64,000 nt of DNA from Antedon mediterranea. Its lineage: Eukaryota; Echinodermata; Crinoidea; Comatulida; Antedonidae. The notes under the pieces are model-generated. The model had not been told where the DNA came from. It saw nothing but the letters and a program-made list of their open reading frames with translations, and searched no databases. Of this stretch, positions 8,901 to 19,795 are shown one piece after another; position 1 is the stretch's first letter, and each line of letters opens with the position of its first letter. The DNA lies in assembly GCF_964355755.1 (NCBI RefSeq), contig NC_092677.1, positions 24,090,101-24,154,100 of the forward strand. Direction: 5' to 3'. Both the position numbers and the translations under genes were made by a program.

Positions 8901-10116
8901 GTACAATAGCAAAGTTAATGATAAGCAAATTGGAAGATTTATTCTCTTTTTAATTGATTTAAATTTTGATGCTGCAATTGTAGTGTATAATTTAGATCAA
9001 CTTGATTAGGAAAAAAAAATTATTTCCAAACAATACTCAATATTATAATCATAAAATTTGAATTTTAAAAGTAATAAATAAGCAAATTATGATAGTTATG
9101 AATAATTATTGAATTTAATTGATTAAATTTATGATGCAATAAAGAGCAAAACAACAAGATTATCAAAGAAATTATATTTTTGTGACTGACTTTTTCTTGG
9201 GTATTAAATACTATAGGAATAGGAAGGGCACTATTAGACATAAAACTGGCTGTAATGTATACGGTTTTCTGGGTGGTATAAAGTAGAGTCCTGAGTGAGT
9301 CAAATAAATAAACAATAATGTATTGAATTAACAGAAAGATTATGTTAAAAGTTCATGACTCGTTAAAATCTGCCATCTTGCCTTTGCTATGTAATGAAAT
9401 ATTCAAAATTCTATTTTATTTTGCCAATTAAAATTGAAAGGAGTACTTTTTCAAAATGTTAAAATGTATATTAATAAATTATTACTATATACAATATTTA
9501 TATTATTTAAAACAATCAATATATTAAAAACAGACATGAATAACATATTTGAAAAGCAACATATAAGAATATCAAAAATACTATAAACATTACATTATAC
9601 AGTATAAATAAATATCCTTTATCTTTGCATGTGTTAAATATACACCAGATCTTAATGTTAATGTGTGGTACAAAGTAACTGTGTTCCAAGTACCTCTAGG
9701 GCCCAATATTCCTGTCAAAATCATTGATGCATCATCACAAAGTATTGTAGCATTGTTGAATACATTTTAATGAAACTATTTTTATTTTTATTTTAAGTCA
9801 TTTGAAATAAAACTTTGTTTGTATGACCTACTGTACTGACCAAATGGTAAGTTTTAACAGAAATTCCTGTGCAAACAACTCAGTAATTTTCCTTGTATGG
9901 TGCGTTTACGGAATCTGAATTTCCGGGGACGTTCCCAGAAAACTGGGTAATAATCATTTCGAGTGACCGTCTGGATTTGTAGGCCGGAGTTGACCCAGCA
10001 AATTTGCAGGGTACGCACCGATCCTTCAGGACTGTGATCTTGATTAAAACAAATGATTAAATTTCTATGCAAATGTTAATTGTTATCCGGTGGCGTTCAG
10101 TGTTCATTTTTTTTTT
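8901..10116. other. AT-rich stretch; one unassigned GC-richer patch at 9880-10070
   Basis: Mostly AT-rich DNA without features. At 9854-10072 (-) a 72-codon frame stays open through a patch with several CpGs. Its product matches no family I know, and there is no supporting splice context. It may be part of an unrecognised repeat. Confidence 0.35.
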
Positions 10117-10358
10117 ACCATATTTAATGAGGGTGATCCATCCAGCAAATACTGATCATTAGGGACCCTCAGAGGTTCACAAGACAAACATATACAGTAC
10201 ACAAGATGCTCTACATTAAACCATAGTCTTAATCAAGTCTTTGGGAGTGGAGTTGAAATTTTGTTCTTAGAAAAAATCCTGACATGTGATGGGACTTGAA
10301 CCCAAGACCCTTGGAGTGGTAGCTAAGCATCATAACCACCAAGCCACAACTCCACTAT
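10117..10358 (-). repeat. tRNA-derived SINE, family B
   Basis: Minus-strand copy of the repeat at 679-933. The B box reads GGGTTCAAGTCCC, the A-box head TGGCTTGGTGGTTATGATG, and the 3' end CCTCATTAAATATGGTAAAA. It lacks the 17-bp head duplication of the first copy. Confidence 0.8.
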
Positions 10359-10440
10359 AGATTTAGAGGATCTTCTGGTTTTCTGGTGCCTTCAGCAAGT
10401 TGTGGGTGCTTAAAATGAAGCATGAAGTTTCAACCACTTA

Positions 10441-10640
10441 CTAAGGGGGTGTAGCGTAGTGTAATAACTGTCAGAGGTCCGGTCGTCATATTAGGTGTTT
10501 GCTGGCTTGTGTCCTTAAGCAAGGCACTTTACTTTGATTGCTTCTTTTGTAAATGGGCATCTGGCAGGGTCAAACACAATTGTACTGACACAATTGGACC
10601 ATGTTTGATCCAATGACTTTTCACTCACATTTTCCTTTCT
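10441..10640 (+). repeat. SINE family D, 3'-truncated copy
   Basis: A head GGGGTGTAGCGTAGTGTAA is followed by GTCCTTAAGCAAGGCACTTT and TGTAAATGGGCATCTGGCAG, aligning with the 58284-58545 copy (GTCCTTCGGCAAGACAGTTT ... AAATGGGTACCTGG). The GCGCTTTATAAATCC/(ATT)n tail is missing. MITE W at 10643 follows directly. Confidence 0.55.
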
Positions 10641-10642
10641 AA

Positions 10643-10848
10643 AGCTTTGTGTACACTATCAAACTAATTTGATAAAAGTGTGATGTGTGCCTAAATATAG
10701 TAGTGATATGCTCAAATATGGTAGTGATATGCCCAAATAGAGTAGTGATATCATCCTGTCTATATAATTAAGGGCACATCACATTTTTTGGTCACATAAA
10801 GAAAGTTTGAATTTAATTGAATTGAATTGATACTGTAGTGTAGACAGA
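10643..10848. mobile_element. MITE family W, copy with both TIRs
   Basis: Left AGCTTTGTGTACACTATCAAA-type end and right TAGTGTAGACAGAGCT, inverted over about 20 bp. Between them are three AAATATGGTAGTGATATGC-type units in the opposite orientation to 16246-16470, then GGGCACATCACATTTTTTGG. Confidence 0.8.
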
Positions 10849-10927
10849 GCTATGTCTGTCTCTATACTTTCTAATGTGAACTTCTAAATCAATGGCTACG
10901 GACAAATCAGATAAATAATTCACTATA

Positions 10928-11283
10928 TTAAAGATATATTGTCCCCCTAAAAAAATATTTTTTTAAATTTTTTTGTTGAATGTGTTATTTTAATGTCACA
11001 TAATAGTTATTCACTCTCACAAAAAATTGGGTCTAGTGAAAAAAATTTATTTACCTGAGAAAAATGTAATTTAAAGCAAAAAAATGGTCAAATTGTCTGG
11101 AAGACAATGAGTTTTTGGGTAATTTAACTGTTTATTTTGTCTTTTTATAGGTGAAATATTTTTTCCCCCGTTTTTTTTTCTTATGGAAGTGAATAACTTC
11201 ATTAAAACTGCAAAATGGCCTATTCAAAGTCCGATTTTAAAAATCTTTATTTTTCATGATTTTGGGGGACAATGCATCTTTAA
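10928..11283. mobile_element. MITE family T, TTAA target duplication, 348 bp
   Basis: The ends AGATATATTGTCCCCC and GGGGGACAATGCATCT are inverted and flanked by TTAA (10928-10931 and 11280-11283). The inside shares TGTCACATAATAGTTATTCA, TTATTTACCTGA and AAATGGCCTATTCAAAGTC with copies at 47425-47696 (inverted), 48420-48617, 57972-58275 and 60052-60218. Confidence 0.8.
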
Positions 11284-11491
11284 GGAATATTATGTTGAAA
11301 ATTAAATAGGAAATTACTTTTAATTCACTTAAACATATTGTATTTTATTTGTTTTCTTATAATTTTCTATAAATTTCAGTTATAATGAATTTTGATAATT
11401 ATGTTTAATTAATTAATAGTTATTGTCAGCTCATGAGTACCATTTGTTTCAAAAACAGATTTTTAATAACAGTTTGTTTTTTTCCTAATAG

Positions 11492-11518
11492 GTTAAGGAG
11501 CAGGTAAATCAATTAAAG
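11492..11518 (+). CDS. Possible 27-nt microexon with two in-frame donors
   Basis: A good acceptor precedes it: TTTGTTTTTTTCCTAATAG ends at 11491. Two donors follow, CAG|GTAAAT at 11504 and AAG|GTAAGA at 11519. The two possible exons are 12 and 27 nt, both multiples of three. Only one frame is open, giving VKEQ or VKEQVNQLK, a short charged coiled-coil-like insert. Tiny in-frame exons with strong flanking sites are typical of alternatively spliced metazoan genes. The gene is not identifiable from nine residues, and a chance occurrence in T-rich DNA remains possible. It lies between a TTAA MITE and a pogo-like element, which would place it in a long intron-rich gene on the + strand. Confidence 0.3.
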
Positions 11519-11616
11519 GTAAGATTTTTTTAAATAATAATTAAAATTATCTCAGTATATATCACTATATCACAAATTCTATTAAATAACTCTGCACCAA
11601 TTATTGATTGATGATA

Positions 11617-13014
11617 CAGTAGAACCTTCGTTTTACGTACCCTGATTTTACGTATGCTTAAAATAACCGATGACATCATCATTTTCTTACATTGAGGGCG
11701 CAATTTAACAACAACAAATCATAATAAAAATGGCTGTGTGTGACCAGCTACACACGTGCATTCCCCAACAGCAACGACTGTTTTTATTGATAGAAAATAC
11801 AAGAACATTGATATTTTAATTTACACTTTATTTAAACATCGCCAGCCTGTATATACTGTACTTTTTTAGTTAGGCCTCACATCTTGCTAGGCCTGCTAGC
11901 CTGGCCAGGCCGCGATTTTTTTTTTCGTACATAAGTTGGGGACTCCCTCATGAAACGTCACAAAATAAACATGAATAATTCATCAGTTAAATTTTCTAGT
12001 TCCGTGTGCACCCAAGCGTATAGCAACAAGAAGTGATTACACAAGTGCGGTACGATTCTAGGCCTATCTCCGCTGTTGTTGCGGCGTGCGATTTCATAGA
12101 AGAATAGCGGCGTTTTGTGTGGATTGTCGAAATAATCAGCCTTTAGTTTATGGTGTTTTTAATATAATTTATTACTAAAGAATTACGTGTTAAAATTATA
12201 TTTTCTATTAATACTATTAAGCCTAATTATTAGTCTCTAAACCCATGTCTATTCTAGTAGTAGCTGTGTGGGTGTGTGTGACGTGTGTGTGTTAGGTATG
12301 ACCAAAGATAGTTACACTATTTTTGGTATGACACAATCCGAGTAATAAGTCAGCAAAATTAAACAATAAACATTACACAAAAATAGATTTTTTATTCTTG
12401 TGGGTCAAATCTTCCCATCTCATGTGTTCATATACGCGCATTTTTAAAGTTCCTTTGAGTACATGCATATTGTTTGATAATAAAATAGCAGAATTAAAAA
12501 AATACAGTACACAAATTATACACATTCTTTATTCTTGTGGGTCTAAGCTTTCTTTGGGCTATGTCCAATGAATTACTACTTAGTTTAATGTCTTGCCTAG
12601 CTGTCGATTAGCCTCGACTCGACACATTTTGTGTGAAGAAGAGTGCGCGAAGGCAATCACGTGAATTGACTTAGAATCCTAGGCCTACTGTAGAAAGTAT
12701 CGTATCGCAGTTGTGTAATCACTTCTTGTTGCTATACGCACACGGAACAACAAATTTAACTGATGAATTATTCATGTTTATTTTGTGACGTTTCATGAGG
12801 GGTCCCCAACTTATGTACGAAAAATAAAATCGCGGCCAGGCCTAGCTAGTGACCACCTGCATGCTGTATAGTAAAGTAGGCAAACACGGTAGCCTACAGT
12901 AGCTACTAACTCTACGTATTTGGGGTCAATTTAAGGTCAACCTTGATTTTATGAATCCTGTGTTTTACGTACGCCTTTCGGTCCCGTACCGTACGTAAAA
13001 TGAAGGTTCTACTT
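11617..13014. mobile_element. Pogo/Tigger-like non-autonomous element, 1.4 kb, with inner inverted repeat
   Basis: The left end CAGTAGAACCTTCGTTTTAC preceded by TA, and the right end GTACGTAAAATGAAGGTTCT, are inverted copies; the CAGTNGAACC start is typical of pogo/Tigger TIRs. Inside is a second inverted pair: 11893-12064 returns in reverse at about 12680-12858 (arms about 170 bp, shared words CATGAATAATTCATCAGTTA, AACAAGAAGTGATTACACAA), separated by about 610 bp. The spacer has a direct repeat around ATTCTTGTGGGTC (12395 and 12532). No DDE frame is present. Confidence 0.7.
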
Positions 13015-13990
13015 TATTTACAGAGGAATGAGACATTTTAGTTTTTTACATTATTAAAAAAGCCAAATTTATTTATATTAATTATAATATTTTAATAATT
13101 CACTTCTGATGAAAACACTGTTTTATTTCAACTAATATAATCTATTTATTTGTTTGTTATCAATGGCAACAAGTTTTAATTGTAAGATTGTTTTACACTA
13201 CTACCATACCATACCATAGAAGATCAATTGTTACCCGATATACAGTGATTTCACTAAGTAGCCTGTAATTTACTCTAAGCTTTGTTCTAGCATATTTGCC
13301 CACAAAGTTCACACAAATACAGTGTGCTGAAAAAGTCTGCTGGTCCTTGTAATATGTATACATGTTGCAGGGCACAGGCTCAACTGTGATTGGCTGTTTA
13401 AATGTATTGCTCTGTGATCCAATTTCATTGGCTGGAGTTCATCTGACCTGGACAGGTTCAAGATTATCCTTGAGTAAGCCATCTGTATTAATCTGTACAG
13501 ATGTTCAGAAATTAGTTTTCTTTAATTATTATAAAATATAATTAATATTTAAGTTAAAAGGATTATAATAGAGAAATATAATTATATTATTATAATTTAA
13601 TAAATACTGTTCTATTATTTTCTGGTTTGAACAAATTGACAATATTATGTCAAATAATTTTTTTTTAGTTTAGTTTTTTTTATTATCTAAACTAGCTCTT
13701 AAAAAACAACTACTATGATTGTTTTAAAATTTCTCCGAAAACATGAACAGTAAATAATAATGTTACTCTAGATAAAAAAAAACTTTAGATTAGGTAATTT
13801 TGTAGTATTGACTTTTGACAAAAAATAGAGAAAATAATAAAAATAATGATTTTTCTTTAAAAATTAAAAAAATTCTGAAATTTAACTGGCAACCCATTGG
13901 CCTGTAGAAATCTTGTGGTTGACTGATATTTTACGTTAATTTTTTTGTATCGATTCATTTTTTGTGGTTATGTTAAGTAATGAGGACCAG
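13015..13990. other. AT-rich stretch, nothing recognised
   Basis: A CCAAT-like patch at 13380-13450 is present, but no exon is supported. A TACCATACCATACCAT triplet lies at 13203. Confidence 0.4.
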
Positions 13991-14007
13991 ACAAAAAACA
14001 AAACAAA

Positions 14008-14052
14008 AATGTTTTATAATCATGGAGGTATAAATACCTCCATGATTATACC
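14008..14052. repeat. Short perfect palindrome, CATGGAGGTAT core
   Basis: TATAATCATGGAGGTAT is followed after two bases by its exact reverse complement. A related but imperfect palindrome with the ATGGAGGTAT/ATACCTCCAT core occurs at 31108-31130. It looks like two TIRs joined with no interior. Confidence 0.7.
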
Positions 14053-14439
14053 ATATTTTTGTCAGTGATGTAAAAGGATGCAAATATGAGGGCAGGCTCT
14101 ATTTTTAAATGTATATCAGAAGATATGAAATAATTTATTTCAATATTTCATTTTTAAATGTTAAATAATACTGTCTGTCAAGTATACTGTACAACCAACT
14201 ACAATTTCAGGAGACAAATAAATATTTTCAATGTATTTATAATTACAGTAATTATAATTGAAATAATTAATTAATTGAAATATCTTATTTGTTTCCTATA
14301 TTATTCAAATTTGTTAGGTTTCAATTCTATTTATGTAAAAGGAGAGCTGCTCTATACCAACAAATATCCACCACAATTAATGATTTAGGACTTCTATCAA
14401 ACAGGAGTATTTTTAGATGATTTTTTACATGTACTGTTG
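14053..14439. other. AT-rich stretch, nothing recognised
   Basis: No feature seen. Confidence 0.4.
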
Positions 14440-15105
14440 AGTGAGTGGCCGAGCAGTTAAGACAGTGTAACGTAATAAGTAGCCATAACAGCGGCAAGGG
14501 ATCTAGTGGTAGAACAAGTCTTCTCGGATATGGACTAAAAACTGTAGGTCCAGTGTACACATCTAGCTCATGTGCACTCAAGAACCTAGTTCATCTTTCG
14601 AGACGAGTAGGAGATTCTATGGAAGGCAATCGCCGCGAAAAATACAAAAGTAAAATAAACAATGTACTTTCACAAACGAACAGCCTACTTTCACAAACGA
14701 ACGATCTAAATTAAAAAATGGACGAGTCCTTAGTTCATTCGGCAATCTACATCGTTTGGTAAAGCAGGTTGTTCGATTATCAATGTACGTTGTCCGTTTG
14801 TAAAAAATACGTTGTTCGCGTAAAAGTAGGCTGTTCGTTTTTTAAAGTACGTTGTTTGTGTTACATTAGTTCGTTCGTTTGTGAAAGTAGATTGTTTATT
14901 TGTGAAAGAAGGTTGTTCGTTTGTGAAAGTAGGTTGTTCGTTTGTGAAAGTACGTTCTTTGTTTTAGTTTAGATCGTTCGTTTCGTTTATGAAATTACGT
15001 TGTTCGTTTGTGAAAGTACGTTGTTTGTTTACTTTTGTATTTTTGGCGGCGATTGCCTTCCATAAGATTCCCCTAGTGTATTAGACACACACACCCATTC
15101 TAAAT
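14440..15105 (+). repeat. SINE family A, split by a TIR element and lacking the B box
   Basis: The head GAGTGGCCGAGCAGTTAAGA and body (GTAGGTCCAGTGTACACATC, TTTCGAGACGAGTAGG) run to about 14609. The SINE then resumes at CCCCTAGTGTATTAG (15070-15085). Relative to 3013-3330, the stretch holding the B box is deleted (GGCAAGGGATCTAGTGGTAG), so this copy could not be transcribed from its internal promoter. Confidence 0.75.
14610..15073. mobile_element. TIR element inserted in SINE A, with inner minisatellite
   Basis: The outer inverted ends GATTCTATGGAAGGCAATCG and the right-hand inverse match for about 40 bp, continuing through AAAAATACAAAAGTAAA. Inside, a 19-21 bp unit around GTTCGTTTGTGAAAGTACG is repeated about ten times on the right and, reversed (CTTTCACAAACGAAC), twice on the left. 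Open frames across it (14769-14972) come from the repeat and are not genes. Confidence 0.75.
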
Positions 15106-16187
15106 AAATAACAAATTCACTGGCTAAAGAGAAAGAAAGAAAAACCTACAGCAATGAGCCCTCTATTTTTACATTTATTAAAAGTACCATACAAGAAACT
15201 GCTTAAATAAAAAGCATGCCCTCTATTTATTTTAAATGAATGAATAAATAAATCAAAGCCTATTTATAGTATTAAAACAAAAACAAACAAACAAAAATAG
15301 ATCTTTTTAATGAACTGTAATTAAACCATCTTTATCTTTTTTTTGTTTAGTTTAATTTAAATTAATTAATTTAGATCTATTTTATTGATTACTGAATACA
15401 GTAAGCCTATGTTTGGTACACAACATTATTGTGATAAAGAATAAAATAAAAAATAAAATTTTACACAAAAAGACATTGACATTAAAAAGGAAAGGTGATT
15501 ATATTTCAAATGTCTACTAAAACATGACATAAAGAAGGTGTTACGGAAGGAAGTCAAGTGTAAAAGGTCAAATTAAATTGACCTAAACATTTCCCCTAGA
15601 ACCTGTTTGTCAAACATTATACTCAAAGGAACATAGATATGCTAACATTTATATTTCTTTATTAAGACAAAGAAAGTTGATATTTTGTCAATTATAAAAT
15701 GGGTTTATCAGTGTAAAGTGTTGTCTCAATGGTATACACTAGGTAACTTAGTCACTTTTGACTAGCCTACTTGGCGACTATTTAGAAGAAATCATGGTTT
15801 TTTTTTGCCCATGACTCAGTCTACAAGATCTTTTATCGGAAGGAAAGTTCAGAAAATAAAATAACTAACAACATTTAAAATTGATTGTTTGAAATATTTG
15901 GAATACGGAGGTTACATACAACAAATATATACCACACATTTTTTCTATAAATCTTTCAGCTTCATCACCTGATACAGTACAGTATAGCGTTTAGGTGTAG
16001 GAGTTGTACACGGCCAAATCACAGATATTTAAACACATTTATTTTTGTTCTCATTGAATGCCATTTTCACCCATTTTTATGAATAAATGTTATTGATTTG
16101 ATGGCCAAACACGTCAAGATAAAAAAATTAACAAAAAAGATAGATTATTGTTAGTTCAGACATGGTAGATTAAGTACAGTACTGTAT
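15106..16187. other. AT-rich stretch, nothing recognised
   Basis: No exon or repeat family recognised. Several TACAGTA words near 15973. Confidence 0.4.
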
Positions 16188-16500
16188 AAAGCCTTGTCTA
16201 CACTATCAAATTTTATGTGACAAAAAAAATGTTTCTAGATGTCATTTAACTACCATATTTGGGCATGTCACTACCATAGTTGGTCATCACTACCATATTT
16301 GGGCATATCACTACCATATTTAGGCATATCACTACCATATTTAGGCATATCAATACCATATTTAGGCATATCACTATCATATTTAGCCATATCACTACCA
16401 TATTTGAGAATATCACTACCATATTTGGGCATATCACTACCATATTTGGGCATATTAATACCATATTTGGTTTGGGTTGATAGTATAGACAGAGCTTTAT
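16188..16500. mobile_element. MITE family W, copy with expanded internal minisatellite
   Basis: The left end AAGCCTTGTCTACACTATCA and right end TTGATAGTATAGACAGAGCT are inverted. Between 16246 and 16470 about eleven units of the 21-bp motif ATCACTACCATATTTGGGCAT occur. Because the unit is divisible by three, four frames stay open (16239-16529 +, 16246-16521 - and others) and encode repeats such as MPKYGSD. These are repeat artefacts. Confidence 0.85.
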
Positions 16501-17345
16501 TATGCCTTGTCCATTTGGCACTCACCTAAAACATTGGATATCAATTGATGTAAAAAAAATTTTTTTTAAAGTTAAATGTGCAAAAGTGCAAAAGTGAAAG
16601 TCAATACATTTATTATGTTAAAAATTCATTAAAAGATTGACACATCATACTTACTGTATTTATTAATAAATTTGTGTGGGATTTGGAATTAAAATAAGAT
16701 TACATTCAACTTTAACATTACTGTACTAATGATTTATATCAATTCAAATGAAGAGTTTAACCTAATAATATTATGTAAACTGAATTTATCACAAATACAA
16801 TAACATCATGTTTAAGTGTAAATTATTCCATTTTAAACATGTTTTCGTACCAATGAACTTTTGCCTACCCCAGCGTATTAGTAGGCATTAGTTATCTGTG
16901 AGTTGACGTCACATCTTTAATCTCATCTTATAGCTTGTTTTCTTTAAGCATTGACAAATGATATTTCGTATTGTTATAGATTACAAGGCTTCATCTTTAC
17001 ACTAGGACCCATTTCTATTGGCAATGGTTTTAGACCCGTTGCCAATATAAGTCAGTTTAATGTACTCACAAATTGAATAAATTTATTATATCGAAGTGTA
17101 GGGAAAATTTAGGAAAGCAACAAGAGAGAGGCACTATAAATAATGAAAAAATTAATCAAACTACAGTATTAGAGAGTACAATACACCTAAAAACAAAAGG
17201 AATAGAGATTATGTTGTTATTCTATTGAAGTAGCTATATTTTTTGACTGCATGCAAGCAATACTAATCAATAAAGTAAATGTGGGGGAATAACCTGTGTC
17301 TTACAGTCTAACTGAGTTGAATTGTGCACATGTGTAAATGACACT
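16501..17345. other. AT-rich stretch, nothing recognised
   Basis: No exon with splice context and no TIR pair seen. Confidence 0.4.
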
Positions 17346-17572
17346 TTTTGCTCCCAAAGAGTCCCTTTGTCTCGGGTGCTGCCACCAAACATCGCTTGTT
17401 CATCTGTCAACGACAGGGGCTGAATGGATCAGTACACTCCATTCTTCCAAAAGTGCACACAAGCCAGATATACACTGGTCCGTTATTCAAGCGTAATCCA
17501 AAATGGTTAAAGAGTGACTTGAACCTGTGGTGATTGTAGTCACTGCCTTAATGGCTCAGCCACTTGACTCGA
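17346..17572 (-). repeat. tRNA-derived SINE, diverged relative of family A
   Basis: Minus strand: A box GTGGCTGAGCCATTAAGG near 17562, B box CAGGTTCAAGTCAC near 17529, then GACCAGTGTATATCTGGC and TTGTGTGCACTTTTGGAAG, parallel to GTCCAGTGTACACATCTAGC and GTGTGCACTTTAAAGAA in family A. The end with CGAGACAAAGGGACTC echoes CGAGACGAGTAGG. Confidence 0.65.
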
Positions 17573-19321
17573 CAATGAACAAATAGATATAACAAAAAAA
17601 GTCTAGTTGCTTGAAGATGGGCTTATTAATTATAATGATGAATTCAAAAGGTAATTTTCATTGAAACAATTGTATATTTATAGAGTATGGTTTTTATATT
17701 AAATACTTTTTATCTGTTTTTTTTTACAATTTGATGGTTGTCTGGTTTCTTCTTGATATTTTAGTTTTTTTTTCTCTTTGTCGTGCGTATGTTTTTTTTA
17801 ATATTGTAAATTGTTTTATTTTATTTTATTTTTTATTTTATTTTATGTCTTTAGGCAATGTGGCCAAGGATTACCAATAGTGAATTAATCACTGTCCTGT
17901 CAGATAGGTGGTAATCCCCCTGGCTATTGTGTGAACCAGTTCACCGGGGTAACCCCTTACTCTTTTTCCATTAATTAACAGCTTTTCATATGTTTGTAAT
18001 TGGTATCCGTTTCTCTGTCTCATAACCTGCAACCAAATTTGCTGTTATACCAGTTGTTGAAAACATAATAGAAATTAGTTGAACTTGAACTTTTAAAATA
18101 ATTTACTGAATATTATATCATATTTTTTAAATACTAAATTATTTAAAAATCAAGATAGTGTATTGATTTTGTGTAAAAGTGTTTGAGAGTATTATTTGAT
18201 TTGATTGAACCCATAACTACTGGTAAGATTATTTTGCAGCCTTGTGAAATAAAGGTTTATCATTTTATAGCCTGCCAGCAGTATATTATTCTGTAGATCA
18301 TAAAGATTATATATTTGATATTTTGTGACTTTTATTTATTGCCTGAACTCCATTACATCATGTAGACGTTGATGAGGTCAGAGATTCAAATAATATTGTT
18401 GAATGAACCTGTTTGGGATATACCATTTTATTGTGGGTGCTTTTCTTCTAGTTTATTAAATATAACTATAGTACAGTGTAAAACCAGGGAATATACCATT
18501 GTTTTTATTCCTGGAATAATAATAATCTCCTAAGAGATTAATTGTCTGAATCAGGAGAAAAGAAGTGATATATACATTATGAGTTATAGATATTTTGTGT
18601 AGTTCTTGGAACTAGCACAATGATGTTAGTATACATGACATGTACCTATAACCAGGGAATATTCCATTATGACATGGGTATTTCTTCATTTTTAATTCTT
18701 GTTCTGTAAGATGAGGCACTCTTGAGAAACAAATATTTTATAATTAGTTGGATAAATAGGTACTGTACACAGTGTAAGTATACTTGTAATAATAAAAATC
18801 CTAAATATCACATTGTGCTTGCTTTCCCCCGATAATGATATGGAATGCTCCCTGAAAAATAAAACTATTGGCCAATCACAATACAGTGTCACTATCAGGT
18901 GTACAGTAGCCAGACAGAATTCTATGCCAAAACTACTGTATCTTTGTCACTTCTTTTGTCAACCATAAACATTTTTAAAATAATTTTTTTTTTATAAATG
19001 ATTGTTTTTTCCTTTGAGGCATTGATTTTCGTAGTTTTAATTTTAATGAATGTTACAAACATTTTGGAATAATTGTATTAAAGAACATGCTAAAACTTCA
19101 GTATAATCCATTACAACATGGGGATGTAATTTACGTTTTCTCTGACAGTCAATTTTAGTTGATTCCTAATACCAGATGGTTAGTTGATTGTTTGAACTGG
19201 TTAACTTTTTGTCACTAACATTGCTGACCCCTGTAACTCCCATGAGACTATGTTTGCTCCTGGTTCTTAACGCAATAATGTAGTTTCCTGGAATAAATGT
19301 TTTAAAAGTAAATGGATTATT
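17573..19321. other. AT-rich stretch; TTTTA microsatellite at about 17811-17846
   Basis: A short (TTTTA)n run lies at about 17811-17846. A GC-richer patch at 17865-17965 contains GTTCACCGGGGTAACCCC, which resembles the GGGGTTACCCCGGTG piece of SINE A in reverse. Otherwise no feature. Confidence 0.4.
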
Positions 19322-19795
19322 CTATTTTCTGAGAGGGGAGAAAATTCCTGAATAGTTTGTCTTCAACAATAATTCTTTTAAAACACTCTAATACATTTTT
19401 TTGTTTTTATTGTAGAAAAAACTTTTAAAAACTTTAAATGTATTAATCTATTTTCTGAGAGGGGAGACAATTCCTGAATAGTATTGTCTTCAACAATAAT
19501 TCTTTTAAAACAGTCCAATACATTTTTTTGTTTTTATTGTAGAAAAAAATTTTAAAAACTTTAAATCGATTAATCTATTTTCTTAGAGGGAAGACAATTC
19601 TTGATTGGTATAGTTGATCTTCAACATTAATTTATTTAAAACAGTCCAATACATTTTTTTGTTTTTATTGTAGGAAAAACTTTTAAAAACTGTAAATCGA
19701 TTAATCTATTTTCTTAGAGGGAAGACAATTCTTGATTGGTATAGTTGATCTTCAACATTAATTTATTTAAAACAGTCCAATACATGTTTTGTTTG
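19322..19795. repeat. Tandem array of four units, about 126-131 bp each
   Basis: Units begin with CTATTTTCTKAGAGGG at 19322, 19448, 19575 and 19706. Units 3 and 4 are nearly identical to each other, as are 1 and 2, suggesting stepwise duplication. Units 1-3 contain TTTTTTTGTTTTTATTGTAG, which looks like a splice acceptor (ending near 19415, 19543 and 19673). The fourth unit ends before it. No open frame follows these acceptor-like sites. Confidence 0.85.

Noticed and set aside
9854-10072. 72-codon minus frame in a CpG-containing patch
   Set aside because: No homologous family recognised, no splice or promoter signal; left as unassigned DNA.
14769-14972. 67-codon frame with repeated FVCESRLFVCES
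   Set aside because: Arises from the 19-21 bp minisatellite inside a TIR element inserted in a SINE.
16239-16529. Long overlapping open frames on both strands encoding regular 7-residue repeats
   Set aside because: They follow from a 21-bp minisatellite inside a MITE; all frames without stops are created by the repeat unit.
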